Assembly (NCBI GenBank): GCA_963796325.1
Contig: CAWCLF010000001.1
Span: forward strand, 1,178,001 to 1,242,000
From: CAVYGN01 sp963796325
GTDB lineage: Bacteria > Spirochaetota > Brevinematia > Brevinematales > JAOACQ01
DNA length: 64,000 nt
Direction of reading: 5' to 3'
Positions within the stretch are counted from its first letter, which is position 1. Every line of letters begins with the position of its first letter. The position numbers were made by a program, and so were the translations under genes. The notes beneath the pieces are model-generated. The model was not told the origin of the DNA. It made no database searches and saw nothing but the letters and a program-made list of their open reading frames with translations. Positions 1-7,915 of this stretch are shown piece after piece.

Positions 1-634
1 TATCCTTTATTTTCCTGATCAAGGGGTTTGTGATTTTAATAAAAAGAAAAGCTCCCGGCACAACCAGGGAAAACATAATTATGAATGAAATAAGGGAAGC
101 CTGGACATAGGGAGCCCTGATTTCGGACATATCGATCTTTTCCACTATACCCCAGTCGAGGCCGCTTATATTATGGTATGCGGAAAGGACCTCCTCACGA
201 TGGTTATCGCGGTCGATAATGATTCCCGAATGACCCGAGACTGCAAGTTTAAGCCCTTGCGCCGTATTGTCCCCCGGATACGGGATCGGGTTATCTGTGT
301 TCCATTTGCCGTCGTGGCGGTCGATTAAAAATACTATACTGCTCTTCCCTGAAGTATTATGGATTAATTCGGCTATTGAAAACTCCCCTGTTATCCCTTT
401 TCCATGGAATTTTAAGTATGAACTTTTAACGGTATTTAGGACAAGACCGGCATTTCCGGTTTTATTGTACATGGCTTCAATAAGGTATGACTGGCTTGTC
501 GCAAGCTCGCGAAGGCCCTTTTTATCCTCGTTAAGCGCAGCTTTATAAAGAATGATTATGGTTAAAAATGCAACCGATACAGATATTCCTGTCATTATCG
601 ATATAAGCAGTATCAGCCGTTCGGTAGTTTTCAT
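1..634 (-). CDS. Membrane sensor protein, N-terminal part (cut by window edge)
   Basis: The frame opens at an ATG (632-634) and stays open to the window start, giving about 211 residues. Residues about 7-30 are a membrane segment, about 31-175 an extracytoplasmic domain, and about 178-198 a second membrane segment followed by a polar stretch that could begin a HAMP linker. This two-TM layout with a periplasmic domain is typical of Cache-type histidine kinases, cyclases and chemoreceptors. The output domain lies outside the window, so the activity is unknown. The ATG overlaps the TGA of a 40-codon frame (TGATG), which suggests translational coupling. Confidence 0.7.
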   Translation of the reverse strand, partial: MKTTERLILLISIMTGISVSVAFLTIIILYKAALNEDKKGLRELATSQSYLIEAMYNKTGNAGLVLNTVKSSYLKFHGKGITGEFSIAELIHNTSGKSSIVFLIDRHDGKWNTDNPIPYPGDNTAQGLKLAVSGHSGIIIDRDNHREEVLSAYHNISGLDWGIVEKIDMSEIRAPYVQASLISFIIMFSLVVPGAFLFIKITNPLIRKIKD

Positions 635-756
635 CAGAGTACTCCGTTATAATAATAATCTATATCCATCCGGGCGGTCAAATAGGGACCGTTGTCAAAA
701 GCCGGGGAATCAAAATAATAGTTTCCCTTATCATATCTTGAAAGCTCGTATCTCAT
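634..756 (-). pseudogene. Short frame coupled to the sensor gene; possible gene remnant
   Basis: A 40-codon frame runs from the ATG at 754-756 to a TGA overlapping the next start codon. The product is rich in Tyr and Asp and matches no family I recognise. The same frame reads on upstream through a TGA at 769-771 into about 19 more sense codons before a TAA. This could be the broken 3' end of a longer gene or a real short coupling peptide. I lean to a remnant. Confidence 0.35.
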
Positions 757-838
757 GTCGGTAAAAAATCATTCTGCCTTGAGGTTGAACCTGGAAAGAA
801 AATTGATAAGATCGATGCCGTCCGGGTATTATAAGAGG

Positions 839-866
839 GGCTGCCCCCCGGGGGAAGGAGGCAGCC
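839..866 (-). terminator. GC-rich hairpin downstream of the OmpA gene
   Basis: The 7-bp arms GGCTGCC (839-845) and GGCAGCC (860-866) are perfectly complementary around a G/C-rich centre. The hairpin lies about 60 bp after the stop of the minus-strand OmpA lipoprotein gene. There is no clear U-tract on either strand, so its role as a terminator is uncertain. Confidence 0.35.
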
Positions 867-925
867 GTTAAACGAGGGAGGAGGATTATGAGGCAAGCTA
901 TCAGAACCCTTTTATATAAAACCGG

Positions 926-1534
926 TTATTCGATATCGAGATCTGCCCGGCAGTTTTTAGGGTCCGCAGGATCGGTTCCTCCAAGCGGCCTTGATGATCC
1001 GTTGGCATTGATAACGAAGTTCGACCTGTCCAGATCCGAGTTTCTGATTATATAATCGAGCACAGCCTCGGCCCTGTTTTTAGAAAGGGCAAGATTCCCG
1101 ATGAACCCTTTGCTCGCCTGTTCCGACCCTGTCTTCGATGCATAACCGTTGATTAACACGATCTTTCCCGAAGGCATAACCTTTATAACTTTTGCAAGAG
1201 CGGGGATGAGGCTGTTCTTCATATAATCGTCGATATTTTTAGAGTCTATACCAGGCATTCCGGCATCAGGAACGATTTCAGAAGAATTGACATTGAAAGG
1301 AATGTCCCTTTTTACAGCGTTAAATCCGGCAAGATCCGATGCAAAAGATTCATGGTTTGTAACATCAGCCGGCTTATTCTCGGAAGAAGCGGACATGCTT
1401 TGATTGGTTTCCATAGGTGCGGAAGAGGAACTTGACGCTTGTACAGTTTCAGTCTTTTTTGTAACAGCAGGCCCTGTGCAGGAAGTGAATGTAATTACTG
1501 CAAAGAGACCTGCAATTATGAAACTCGATTTCAT
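926..1534 (-). CDS. OmpA-family peptidoglycan-associated lipoprotein
   Basis: The 202-residue protein has a lipoprotein signal peptide: hydrophobic residues 5-18, then the lipobox-like F-T-S-C with Cys19 as the likely lipidated residue. A Ser-rich linker (about 30-60) leads to a C-terminal OmpA-like domain (about 75-200), including the typical segment where a Leu-Ser-x-x-Arg-Ala-x-x-Val helix follows a G-Y-A turn. The family binds peptidoglycan non-covalently from the outer membrane. The last residues are shorter than in Pal, so the classic N-R-R-V-E end is replaced by a divergent tail. It follows a 47-residue membrane protein gene on the same strand by 16 bp and probably shares its regulated promoter. 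Confidence 0.85.
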   Translation of the reverse strand: MKSSFIIAGLFAVITFTSCTGPAVTKKTETVQASSSSSAPMETNQSMSASSENKPADVTNHESFASDLAGFNAVKRDIPFNVNSSEIVPDAGMPGIDSKNIDDYMKNSLIPALAKVIKVMPSGKIVLINGYASKTGSEQASKGFIGNLALSKNRAEAVLDYIIRNSDLDRSNFVINANGSSRPLGGTDPADPKNCRADLDIE

Positions 1535-1550
1535 TTATTACCTCCTATAA

Positions 1551-1694
1551 TTATGCGAATAATCTTTTGATCAGGAAAAGTATGCCGGATAATCCGGCAA
1601 CAAAAAAAACAAGACCTAAAAAAATCTGGTCCCTGTAAAAAAATGCAAGTGTAATCAATATAAATGAAATAATAAAAATAACTGTTTTAATCAT
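1551..1694 (-). CDS. 47-residue membrane protein, copy A
   Basis: ATG at 1692-1694 to TAA at 1551-1553, 47 residues. The sequence starts M-I-K-T-V-I and ends with G-L-S-G-I-L-F-L-I-K-R-L-F-A. Two hydrophobic stretches (about 3-20 and 26-42) are separated by Y-R-D-Q, which predicts a two-pass membrane hairpin. A clear paralogue of the same length lies at 15987-16130 and matches in the start, the central Y-R, the L-F-F, G-L-S-G and the K-(R/K)-L-F end. Both are preceded by the same DNA module. Conservation of a tiny protein at two loci is the main evidence that it is real. The function is unknown; membrane stress or lipoprotein support is an inference from position. Confidence 0.75.
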   Translation of the reverse strand: MIKTVIFIISFILITLAFFYRDQIFLGLVFFVAGLSGILFLIKRLFA

Positions 1695-1766
1695 TTTACC
1701 GCCTCTGCATTAAAATCTTTTTGAACAATCTATTCAATTAATTTTAAAAGGAGCGGCATTGAATTG

Positions 1767-1840
1767 AATCAGGAATATTTACTGAAATTTGCTTTCAGCC
1801 ATCAGTGATTTCCACTGATTTTTAAGAAATTTCAACTGAT
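1767..1840 (-). promoter_or_regulatory. Two-part operator module, copy 1
   Basis: In the direction of the minus-strand gene, the order is a half site ATCAGTTGAAAT (1840-1829), the dyad ATCAGTGGAAATCACTGAT (1819-1801), a 14-bp gap, then the box TTCAGTAAATATTCCTGATT (1786-1767). The 47-residue protein gene starts 72 bp further on. The same pair occurs at 5813-5865 and 15840-15891 with 13-14 bp between the two parts. The dyad symmetry fits a dimeric regulator such as a LuxR-type HTH protein. Which regulator binds is an inference. Confidence 0.7.
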
Positions 1841-1908
1841 CATGCTTTTGTTAATGAATTCAGGCCGGCCCGGAGATGAGGCCACCATAACGGAAGGCGT
1901 TTGACAAA

Positions 1909-2535
1909 TCATTTCCCGGCAGGATATCCGATCGAGTGTCCGAAGAGCACGCGCTGATCTTTTCGAAGATTTAATTTGGCGGCGAGAGCTGATTTATCGC
2001 AGTTATGGAACCATGAGGCGAGGCCCAGTGAAGCCGCGAAAAGATATATGTTTCCCGCAATAATGCCCATATCGACATAATAATAAGATTTCTGGATTTC
2101 GGGGTCCTGCAGTCCCGGCTCCTGGTAGCCGGATGTATGGAAAAGCCTGTCTATGTCGGCGACATAAATGATCTCGACGGGAGCGTTCATCGCAACGAAT
2201 TCCGCCTGGCCAGGCCCCAGCGCAAGGCGGCGAAGGTCGCCGGGAGCGGCAGGAACGAGCAGACGGCCGAACGCATCGTATAAATAGATCCCTTCTTCGA
2301 GGGCGACATAAAGATCGATTTCCTGCGAGTTGGATGCCGATGCGGCGGTCCTTCCGGGCATTTCGAAGGGGCCTTTTTTGCGGTTCACCCCGTAAGCCGC
2401 CCAGAGGAGATCGGAAAGCGTCTGCAGGGGAAGCTTTCTGCCGCTTATTTCGCGGACGGTCTTCCTCCGGCGCAGAGCTTTCGATACGGATGCGCCTCGT
2501 GCCTGCGAGGGTTCAGGCAGTTCGATAGGGATCAT
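1909..2535 (-). CDS. SagB/ThcOx-type nitroreductase family protein
   Basis: The 208-residue product belongs to the nitroreductase fold family that binds FMN and uses NAD(P)H. Visible family features are the N-terminal R-R-R-K-T-V-R-E segment (about 22-29), L-S-D-L-L-W-A-A-Y-G-V-N (about 40-51), and the S-A-S-N-S-Q-E segment (about 65-71). The C-terminal G-Y-P-x-G-K (about 203-208) is the usual terminal motif. No oxazole-peptide genes are nearby, so the substrate is unknown. A GGAGG ribosome binding site precedes the ATG. It lies 48 bp downstream of a flavodoxin-like gene on the same strand, which suggests a shared redox role. Confidence 0.85.
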   Translation of the reverse strand: MIPIELPEPSQARGASVSKALRRRKTVREISGRKLPLQTLSDLLWAAYGVNRKKGPFEMPGRTAASASNSQEIDLYVALEEGIYLYDAFGRLLVPAAPGDLRRLALGPGQAEFVAMNAPVEIIYVADIDRLFHTSGYQEPGLQDPEIQKSYYYVDMGIIAGNIYLFAASLGLASWFHNCDKSALAAKLNLRKDQRVLFGHSIGYPAGK

Positions 2536-2583
2536 AAACTCCTCCTTCTTGGTTTACCCGGCATCTTTATGCCGGCTTTACAG

Positions 2584-3099
2584 CTATTTGATCGGTTCGA
2601 TAAAATCGAGTATCGATTTTTTCCAGGCCTCGGATTGGCTGTTTTCACTGTATTGATTGAAGCCTGAATACATCAGGAGATTCAGGCTGCGGTCTTTTAT
2701 GATTTTCTCCACAGCCGGCCTGGGACCGGTAAGGTTTACACCGAAAGTAAGATATACCAGTACAGGAAAAGCCGAACCCTGCGGAACCGATTTCAGCGCG
2801 TCCGCTATTTTACCGGAGGGATTCCATGCATACACCGGTCCTGCGATTATCAATGCGCAGATATCTGCATAGTCTTCCGGTTTAAATAGCGACTTTGAAA
2901 CCCGGACATCGAAGCCCCGGTCTTTCAGCCGGGCCGACATCATATCGGCCGAACGGGCGGGAAAGCCGGATAAACCGGGATCGACAAAAATCAGGACAGT
3001 TTTCGCCTTATGATCGCCCGCATTTTCATTTTCAAGGCCGAAAGCGCCGGTAATAAAAAAAATAAAAGAAAATTGAAAAGCAATTAAAAGTAATTTCAT
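2584..3099 (-). CDS. Exported flavodoxin-like protein
   Basis: The 171-residue protein has an N-terminal hydrophobic signal (about 1-21) and then a flavodoxin-like alpha/beta fold. The first strand (about 33-39) is followed by a P-G-L-S-G-F-P-A-R-S loop in the place of the phosphate-binding loop, and a central strand ends in A-G-P-V-Y-A-W-N-P-S (about 87-96), a typical flavodoxin 90s-like loop. The phosphate loop is atypical, so FMN binding is likely but not certain. It sits directly upstream of the nitroreductase gene on the same strand and could donate electrons to it. Confidence 0.65.
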   Translation of the reverse strand: MKLLLIAFQFSFIFFITGAFGLENENAGDHKAKTVLIFVDPGLSGFPARSADMMSARLKDRGFDVRVSKSLFKPEDYADICALIIAGPVYAWNPSGKIADALKSVPQGSAFPVLVYLTFGVNLTGPRPAVEKIIKDRSLNLLMYSGFNQYSENSQSEAWKKSILDFIEPIK

Positions 3100-3185
3100 A
3101 CCGCCTCCTGATAATACATCAAGCTCGAATTAATATTTTCAATAATATTATAAGGAAGATCTTGATATTTTACAGATTTTACAAA

Positions 3186-3207
3186 GGGGATGAGTTGCCT
3201 CATCCCC
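3186..3207 (-). terminator. Rho-independent terminator of the 3222-3920 gene
   Basis: The 9-bp perfect arms GGGGATGAG and CTCATCCCC surround the loop TTGC. In the minus-strand direction the hairpin is followed by TTTGTAAAAT. It begins 14 bp after the stop codon of the OmpA lipoprotein gene. Confidence 0.75.
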
Positions 3208-3221
3208 TCTTAAAAAGTTAA

Positions 3222-3920
3222 TTATTTAAATTTTGCGCGGATATCGTAGGGAACGAGCTCGATCTCTATTCTCCTGTTTTGAGCCCTGCCCGCCGCGGTA
3301 CCGTTCGATGCCACCGGGTTGTATTTGCCGTAGCCCGCCGATTTTATCGTATCGGGCTTCACTCCCTTTTCCACAAGGTAACGCAGAACAGCGTCGGCCC
3401 TTGCAGTGGAAAGCTCCCAGTTCGACGGGAATTTCCACTGGTAGCTGGGATTGATCGGAACATCGTCGGTATAGCCCTCGATCCTTATAAATCTGTCTTT
3501 CAGGGATTTGAGGTCGACTGCGACTTTGTCGAGAACTTTTTTGCCTTCGGGTTTGATGACGTCGCTACCCTCGTCGAAAAACACGTCGCTGACAAGGGTG
3601 ACGCTCACGGTATTCTCGGTCTGGCTTACCGAAGTCTGGTTAGACTGGAGCTGCTCCTGGAGGCTTTTGACAAGATTGCTGTACTCCATGAGCTGTTCGT
3701 TCTTTGCTTGCATATTGTTGGAAATTTCAGCCGACATGCTCATGATCTTTTCATTTAGCGCGTCTATCTCCTTGTCCTTCGAGCCCATCTGGTCCTTGAG
3801 GCCCTGGTTGTCTGCTTTAAGCTTATCCATCTCGTCGGGCTTTACTGTGCTCTGCTGGGCGCAGCTGAATAAGACAAAAAGACCTGCCGTTAAAATAACC
3901 GGCAGAAGAAACTTATTCAT
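3222..3920 (-). CDS. OmpA-family lipoprotein with coiled-coil spacer
   Basis: 232 residues. A lipoprotein signal ends at L-F-S-C (Cys20). Residues about 28-100 are a heptad-rich coiled coil with many Lys, Glu and Gln. Residues about 110-228 form an OmpA-C/MotB-like domain with F-D-E-G-S-D-V-I, G-Y-T-D-D-V-P-I, N-W-E-L-S-T-A-R-A and G-R-A-Q-N-R-R-I-E-I. The N-W-E-L-S-T-A-R form is typical of the MotB/YiaD subgroup. It is a close paralogue of the genes at 4096-5019 and 5031-5717 and has its own terminator. The likely role is tethering the outer membrane to peptidoglycan. Confidence 0.88.
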   Translation of the reverse strand: MNKFLLPVILTAGLFVLFSCAQQSTVKPDEMDKLKADNQGLKDQMGSKDKEIDALNEKIMSMSAEISNNMQAKNEQLMEYSNLVKSLQEQLQSNQTSVSQTENTVSVTLVSDVFFDEGSDVIKPEGKKVLDKVAVDLKSLKDRFIRIEGYTDDVPINPSYQWKFPSNWELSTARADAVLRYLVEKGVKPDTIKSAGYGKYNPVASNGTAAGRAQNRRIEIELVPYDIRAKFK

Positions 3921-4063
3921 AAATCCTCCTTCCTGAAATTTATATTTACATAGTAATTTTACCGGGCAAATGCTGAAAATAAACAGATTATACCAAATTT
4001 ATGAAAAATAATTATAATAGTCAAGGAATGATATTAAAAAAAGATTGTTATGAAAGGGGATAA

Positions 4064-4085
4064 GGAAGGGGCAAGCGCCCCTTCC
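4064..4085 (-). terminator. Rho-independent terminator of the two-gene OmpA operon
   Basis: GGAAGGGGC and GCCCCTTCC form a perfect 9-bp stem around the loop AAGC, 10 bp after the stop of the gene at 4096-5019. The minus-strand sequence after the stem is T-rich only in patches, so termination efficiency is uncertain. Confidence 0.65.
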
Positions 4086-4095
4086 TGTATATTGC

Positions 4096-5019
4096 TTACT
4101 TGCTGAATTTAGCCCTCTCGTCGAGGGGTACAAGAAGGATCACGATCCTCCTGTTCTGGGCCCTTCCGGCCTCGGTATCGTTCGAAGCGACAGGGTTATA
4201 TTTGCCGTATCCCGTAGCCTTCATCAGGGACGGGTCGACGCCCTTCGACTCCAGGTACCTCACTATCTTTGTCGCCCTTGTTGTCGACAATTCCCAGTTC
4301 GACGGGAACCTCCACTGGTATGAAGGTTTGATCGGCACATTATCCGTGTAACCCTCAACCCTGATCTGCTTGTCCCTGATCGTTTTCAATACCTGCGCGA
4401 CCTTGTCCAGGGTCGCTTTTCCGCTTGTTTTTATTTCAGCGCTGCCCTCGTCGAAGAACATCTTGTCAAGGAAATCTATATTGAGTTCCTCGCCGAGCTG
4501 CTTGATGGTCATATCTCCCGCCGCCAATTCCTGCTGCATCGCCGCGATTAAATTGCTGTGAGCGGTGTTCATGTTGGATATCTCCCTGTTTTTTTCGTCC
4601 AGTATCTTGGCCTGTTCGGATGACAATGATTTTATCTGTGTCTGCAGGCCGGATATCTGAAAGTCCCTGTTCGATATATCATCGGTCAGAACTTTCATCT
4701 TCGCATCGTTGTCTGCGATCGATTTTTTCAGGGAATCTATCTGTCTGCCGAGGCTGGTCTTTGTAGAATCGACCAGGTTCCTGAGAGCGGCATTATCGTT
4801 AGAATAACCGGCCAGCTGCTTCTGCAGGCCGTCCCTTACGCCCTGCAGGGACGCAACGCGGTCCTTCTGTTCGTTCAAATCGCTCGCGAGGTTCTGGTTT
4901 TCAGCGGAAAGATTGTCGTAATCCGCCTGCAGCTTCTTATAATCTTCGGGTTTGATCGAAGAACAGTTATACAGCATAAAAATCGTTACTAATAAAATAC
5001 CCGAATATGCGAGTTTCAT
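4096..5019 (-). CDS. OmpA-family lipoprotein with long coiled coil
   Basis: 307 residues, the longest of the OmpA paralogues here. The signal ends at Y-N-C (Cys19). Residues about 27-170 are a long coiled coil, roughly twice the length seen in the neighbouring paralogues. Residues about 180-303 are the OmpA-like domain with F-F-D-E-G-S-A-E-I, G-Y-T-D-N-V-P-I, N-W-E-L-S-T-T-R-A and G-R-A-Q-N-R-R-I-V-I. It follows the gene at 5031-5717 by 11 bp and is very probably co-transcribed with it. The different coiled-coil lengths may set different reach between membrane and cell wall, which is an inference. Confidence 0.88.
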   Translation of the reverse strand: MKLAYSGILLVTIFMLYNCSSIKPEDYKKLQADYDNLSAENQNLASDLNEQKDRVASLQGVRDGLQKQLAGYSNDNAALRNLVDSTKTSLGRQIDSLKKSIADNDAKMKVLTDDISNRDFQISGLQTQIKSLSSEQAKILDEKNREISNMNTAHSNLIAAMQQELAAGDMTIKQLGEELNIDFLDKMFFDEGSAEIKTSGKATLDKVAQVLKTIRDKQIRVEGYTDNVPIKPSYQWRFPSNWELSTTRATKIVRYLESKGVDPSLMKATGYGKYNPVASNDTEAGRAQNRRIVILLVPLDERAKFSK

Positions 5020-5030
5020 GAGAGCCTCCG

Positions 5031-5717
5031 TTATTTATACCACGCGCGTACATCCAAAGGCACAAGTTCGACCACGATCCTTCTGTTCTGCGCCCTTCCG
5101 GCCTCGGTATCATTGGGAGCGACCGGGTTGAATTTGCCGTAACCGGCGGCTTTAAGGTGATCGGGATCGATGCCTTTCAACTCAAAATACCTTACAATAG
5201 CGTCCGCTCTTGCAGTGGACAATTCCCAGTTCGAGGGATATTTCCACTTGTAGGAATCTTTGATCGGCACATTGTCGGCGTAGCCTTCGACCCTGATGAT
5301 TTTATCCTTTACGGTCTTCAATACCGTCAGGACCTTGTCAAGGGATTTCATCCCGCCGGCAGTGATCTCCGCGCTGCCTTCGCCGAAGAAGACCGAATCA
5401 AGGAAAGTGATCGAAAGGGCATCTTCGGTCCGGGACAATTTCATTTTGTCGGCCGCCAGTTGATCCTGAAGGCCTTTGATGATCTTGTCGTACTGGTCGC
5501 CCGAACCCTTTTCAGCCGAGTTTTCAGCCGAAATAGTCGTCAGCTTTTCGTTCAAAGCGTCGATCTGCGCGTCCTTTGTCCCCAGCTGGTCCTTCAGGCT
5601 CTGGTTTTCAGCCTGAAGTTTGGCAAGCTCATCGGGCTTTACAGCGCTCTGGGTTGAGCAGCTCATGTAAAGAAAAATCCCCAGGCCCAGCATTCCCGCT
5701 TTTAACAGATTCTTCAT
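5031..5717 (-). CDS. OmpA-family lipoprotein, first gene of OmpA operon
   Basis: 228 residues. The lipoprotein signal ends at M-S-C (Cys20). A coiled coil (about 30-95) is followed by the OmpA-like domain (about 105-226) with F-F-G-E-G-S-A-E-I, G-Y-A-D-N-V-P-I, N-W-E-L-S-T-A-R-A and G-R-A-Q-N-R-R-I-V-V-E-L. A good AGGAGG ribosome binding site precedes the ATG. The operator-like module at 5813-5865 lies 95 bp upstream, so this gene and the next (4096-5019) are likely controlled with the two 47-residue protein genes. Confidence 0.88.
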   Translation of the reverse strand: MKNLLKAGMLGLGIFLYMSCSTQSAVKPDELAKLQAENQSLKDQLGTKDAQIDALNEKLTTISAENSAEKGSGDQYDKIIKGLQDQLAADKMKLSRTEDALSITFLDSVFFGEGSAEITAGGMKSLDKVLTVLKTVKDKIIRVEGYADNVPIKDSYKWKYPSNWELSTARADAIVRYFELKGIDPDHLKAAGYGKFNPVAPNDTEAGRAQNRRIVVELVPLDVRAWYK

Positions 5718-5812
5718 AATAAACCTCCTATGAAAAAATAAGTTCGGAACCCTTCCCGGGTTTAATGAACTTTTTTATTTAAAATAAAGTTATATAATTA
5801 TCTTATGAAAGG

Positions 5813-5865
5813 AATCAGGGATAATCACTGAATTTCAATCAAAAACATAAGTGATTTCAACTGAT
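5813..5865 (-). promoter_or_regulatory. Two-part operator module, copy 2
   Basis: On the minus strand, ATCAGTTGAAATCACTTAT (5865-5847) is followed after 14 bp by TTCAGTGATTATCCCTGATT (5832-5813). Both parts match copies 1 and 3 with few changes and the same spacing. An AT-rich stretch that could hold the -10 lies downstream (5770-5805), before the OmpA operon start at 5717. Confidence 0.65.
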
Positions 5866-5949
5866 ATTTGTTTTATTCAATACCATTTTCAAATCAGCCG
5901 GACTAAAAAAGAGAATTTTTGTTGATGTATAATGGGTGAAAGGAGAACT

Positions 5950-6576
5950 TTATTTCTGACCTGTAATGATGAACAGGGGAAAGGACTTTTCGTTTCCTTC
6001 TATATTTCTTTTCATTTCAAAACTCTTTTTGTATTTGACGGATTTAAAGCCCGGGGCTTCGAGCCTGGTTTTCAACTCTTCAGGATCGAAGCCTTTATGC
6101 CCCTCGAACCCTTTACCATGAAACGATCCGTCTTCCCTGTAAAGATCGGCTATGCAGATGAACCCGCCCGGGTAAAGCATATCGTAAAACCCGGATATAA
6201 CCGGATCAAGCTTTTTGACATGATGCAGGGTCATCTGTGTATAGACGATATCGAATTTTTCATTGGGGACTGGCTCTTTTTCAAGGTCTATCAAAAGCGG
6301 AGTCATATTGTTCAAATTCCGCAGCATGATCTTTTCTTTCACGATGTCGAGCATTCCGGCCGAGCTGTCTGCAAGGACGATGCTTTTGAGGAAACCTGCA
6401 AGATTGAAACTCAACAGACCCGTGCCGCAGCCGTATTCGAATCCTTTCATCCCCGGCTTTATTTCGACCATCTTTCTTATCTCGCCTGCGATCGCTTCGG
6501 CCCTTTCCAGATGGACCGGATTCGAATCCCAGCCTGCAGCTTTCAGATCGAATTCATTATTCATTTCAACCCTCAT
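5950..6576 (-). CDS. Class I SAM-dependent methyltransferase
   Basis: 208 residues. Motif I is G-F-E-Y-G-C-G-T-G (about 44-52), motif II begins at V-L-A-D-S-S (about 67-72), and D-I-V-Y-T-Q-M-T-L-H-H-V (about 109-120) fits motif IV of the UbiE/COQ5-like group. The N-terminal F-D-x-x-A-x-x-W-D segment is also typical of small-molecule methyltransferases. The substrate cannot be read from the sequence. It stands alone between the OmpA operon promoter and a divergent LytTR gene. Confidence 0.85.
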   Translation of the reverse strand: MRVEMNNEFDLKAAGWDSNPVHLERAEAIAGEIRKMVEIKPGMKGFEYGCGTGLLSFNLAGFLKSIVLADSSAGMLDIVKEKIMLRNLNNMTPLLIDLEKEPVPNEKFDIVYTQMTLHHVKKLDPVISGFYDMLYPGGFICIADLYREDGSFHGKGFEGHKGFDPEELKTRLEAPGFKSVKYKKSFEMKRNIEGNEKSFPLFIITGQK

Positions 6577-6724
6577 AATCCAATATACTGAAATATCTGC
6601 TGTTTTTCAATGCCGGCCGCTGGTCTGCCGGGCAAATTTTCCGGAATCTTTGATAAAATATCCAAATTATAATATCATTTTACTTTGATATCTAAATTTA
6701 TAGAAAATTTATCGGGATGACATA

Positions 6725-7276
6725 ATGGAAATCTCCCTATTATGCTCGGATGAAAACAGGTCTTATTATTCAGGCAGACTGATCGAAAACAATATACGGA
6801 TCAGCGATAATGCCGAATTGACGATAGCGGAAAATACTGTAGTCCGCGAAAGAGAAGGGGTTTTTATCGTTTTCGATTATAAAAATTTCCCAAGGCTGCT
6901 GCAGCTTCTTGACGATATTAAAGACAGCCTGGAGGAACAGAAAAATACCGATATCATTGCCGTAAAACAGAAAGACGGCTTTGGAATACTGAAAGTTGAA
7001 GAGGTCGATTATTTCGAAGCGGACGGAGATACCGTTTATTGCCACTCCGATAATTCAAAATATGAAATTAACAAACGGCTTTACAGGGTTGAAAACGAAC
7101 TCTCGAATAAGGGTTTTATCAGGATCAATAAGTCGACGGTCATCAATATTATGGCGGTTAATGAAATAATTCCCTGGTTCGGGGGAAGGCTCCTGTTGAG
7201 GATTCAAAACAGCAAAGATGAACTTGAAGTATCGAAATTTTACGTAAAGCCTTTTAGAAGGATGCTGGGGTTATAA
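6725..7276 (+). CDS. LytTR-family DNA-binding regulator
   Basis: 183 residues. The N-terminal part (about 1-70) is not a recognisable receiver domain. The C-terminal 100 residues are a LytTR domain: a strand with V-D-Y-F-E-A-D-G-D, then R-L-Y-R-V-E-N-E-L, then F-I-R-I-N-K-S-T-V-I-N and F-Y-V-K-P-F-R. Such non-receiver LytTR proteins are often encoded with a small membrane protein that controls them. The next gene (2 bp away) is a multi-pass membrane protein, which fits that pattern. Possible targets are the membrane protein gene and the envelope operon downstream. Confidence 0.85.
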   Translation: MEISLLCSDENRSYYSGRLIENNIRISDNAELTIAENTVVREREGVFIVFDYKNFPRLLQLLDDIKDSLEEQKNTDIIAVKQKDGFGILKVEEVDYFEADGDTVYCHSDNSKYEINKRLYRVENELSNKGFIRINKSTVINIMAVNEIIPWFGGRLLLRIQNSKDELEVSKFYVKPFRRMLGL

Positions 7277-7277
7277 T

Positions 7278-7751
7278 ATGTCTGAACGATCAAACGGCGG
7301 TCAATATATGATCAATTTGAAATCGATAGATATTATTACATGGATTATCAGCGTCATAGTCTCCGGCGCTGTAGGAGCCCTTGTAGGCCTGCCTTTCATT
7401 TTGTTTTTTAAAGACCCGAATTTACCGGTCAGCCTTTTAAAAAGCGGCTTATTCGGAATGGCCATCGGCTTAATAGGGGCGCCGACATTCGGTTTTTTCC
7501 TGAAAAATGTTAAAAATCATATTTTCCGGGCAATGATTTCAGTATTTGCAGTGATAGGCCTCGGAACCTTTGCGAGCGGCTTCATTATGGGCGTGCGCGA
7601 TATTCCGGTCCTCCTGATGATCATTTCATCGGCGGAACTGGCGGGTTTATGCTACACTATTTTTTCGTACAGGTATTATCTTAAAATCAATAAAAGACTT
7701 GTCCAATATAAAATCTCTTTAAAACGGAATCAATATAAAGAAAAACCCTGA
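7278..7751 (+). CDS. Four-TM membrane protein partnered with LytTR regulator
   Basis: 157 residues with about four hydrophobic segments (about 18-40, 52-75, 85-108, 112-132) and a Lys-rich cytoplasmic tail. The arrangement resembles the DUF3021-type proteins that accompany LytTR regulators, although I see no diagnostic motif. The ATG at 7278 starts 2 bp after the LytTR stop. An internal ATG at 7308 is an alternative start just before the first membrane segment. A role in restraining or sensing for the regulator is inferred from position. Confidence 0.6.
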   Translation: MSERSNGGQYMINLKSIDIITWIISVIVSGAVGALVGLPFILFFKDPNLPVSLLKSGLFGMAIGLIGAPTFGFFLKNVKNHIFRAMISVFAVIGLGTFASGFIMGVRDIPVLLMIISSAELAGLCYTIFSYRYYLKINKRLVQYKISLKRNQYKEKP

Positions 7752-7851
7752 TAACCGCATTTCCTTAAATCATGTCATATCCCGAATAAACTGTTTCATA
7801 CCGTCTTTTATGCGTCTTGTCTGAAATGTCTTTTTGACTGCCGGTTTGCAT

Positions 7852-7859
7852 GGTATAAT
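7852..7859 (+). promoter_or_regulatory. Extended -10 promoter of the envelope operon
   Basis: TGGTATAAT carries a consensus -10 hexamer (TATAAT, 7854-7859) with the TGn extension. It lies 57 bp before the start of the TPR protein gene. No good -35 is present at the usual distance (a TTGACT lies only 14 bp upstream), which is common for extended -10 promoters. Confidence 0.5.
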
Positions 7860-7915
7860 TGTCACGAAAGGCGGCAGGACTATTTGAAAGAAAGCCGCCG
7901 CCGGGGAGATAAAAT

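Noticed and set aside
769..771. TGA possibly read as selenocysteine
   Set aside because: No catalytic motif around it, and no hairpin placed as a bacterial SECIS element after the codon.
888..1055. Plus-strand frame with a strong GGGAGGAGG site before ATG 888
   Set aside because: It runs antisense through the OmpA lipoprotein gene and its product has no plausible composition. The site is probably fortuitous.
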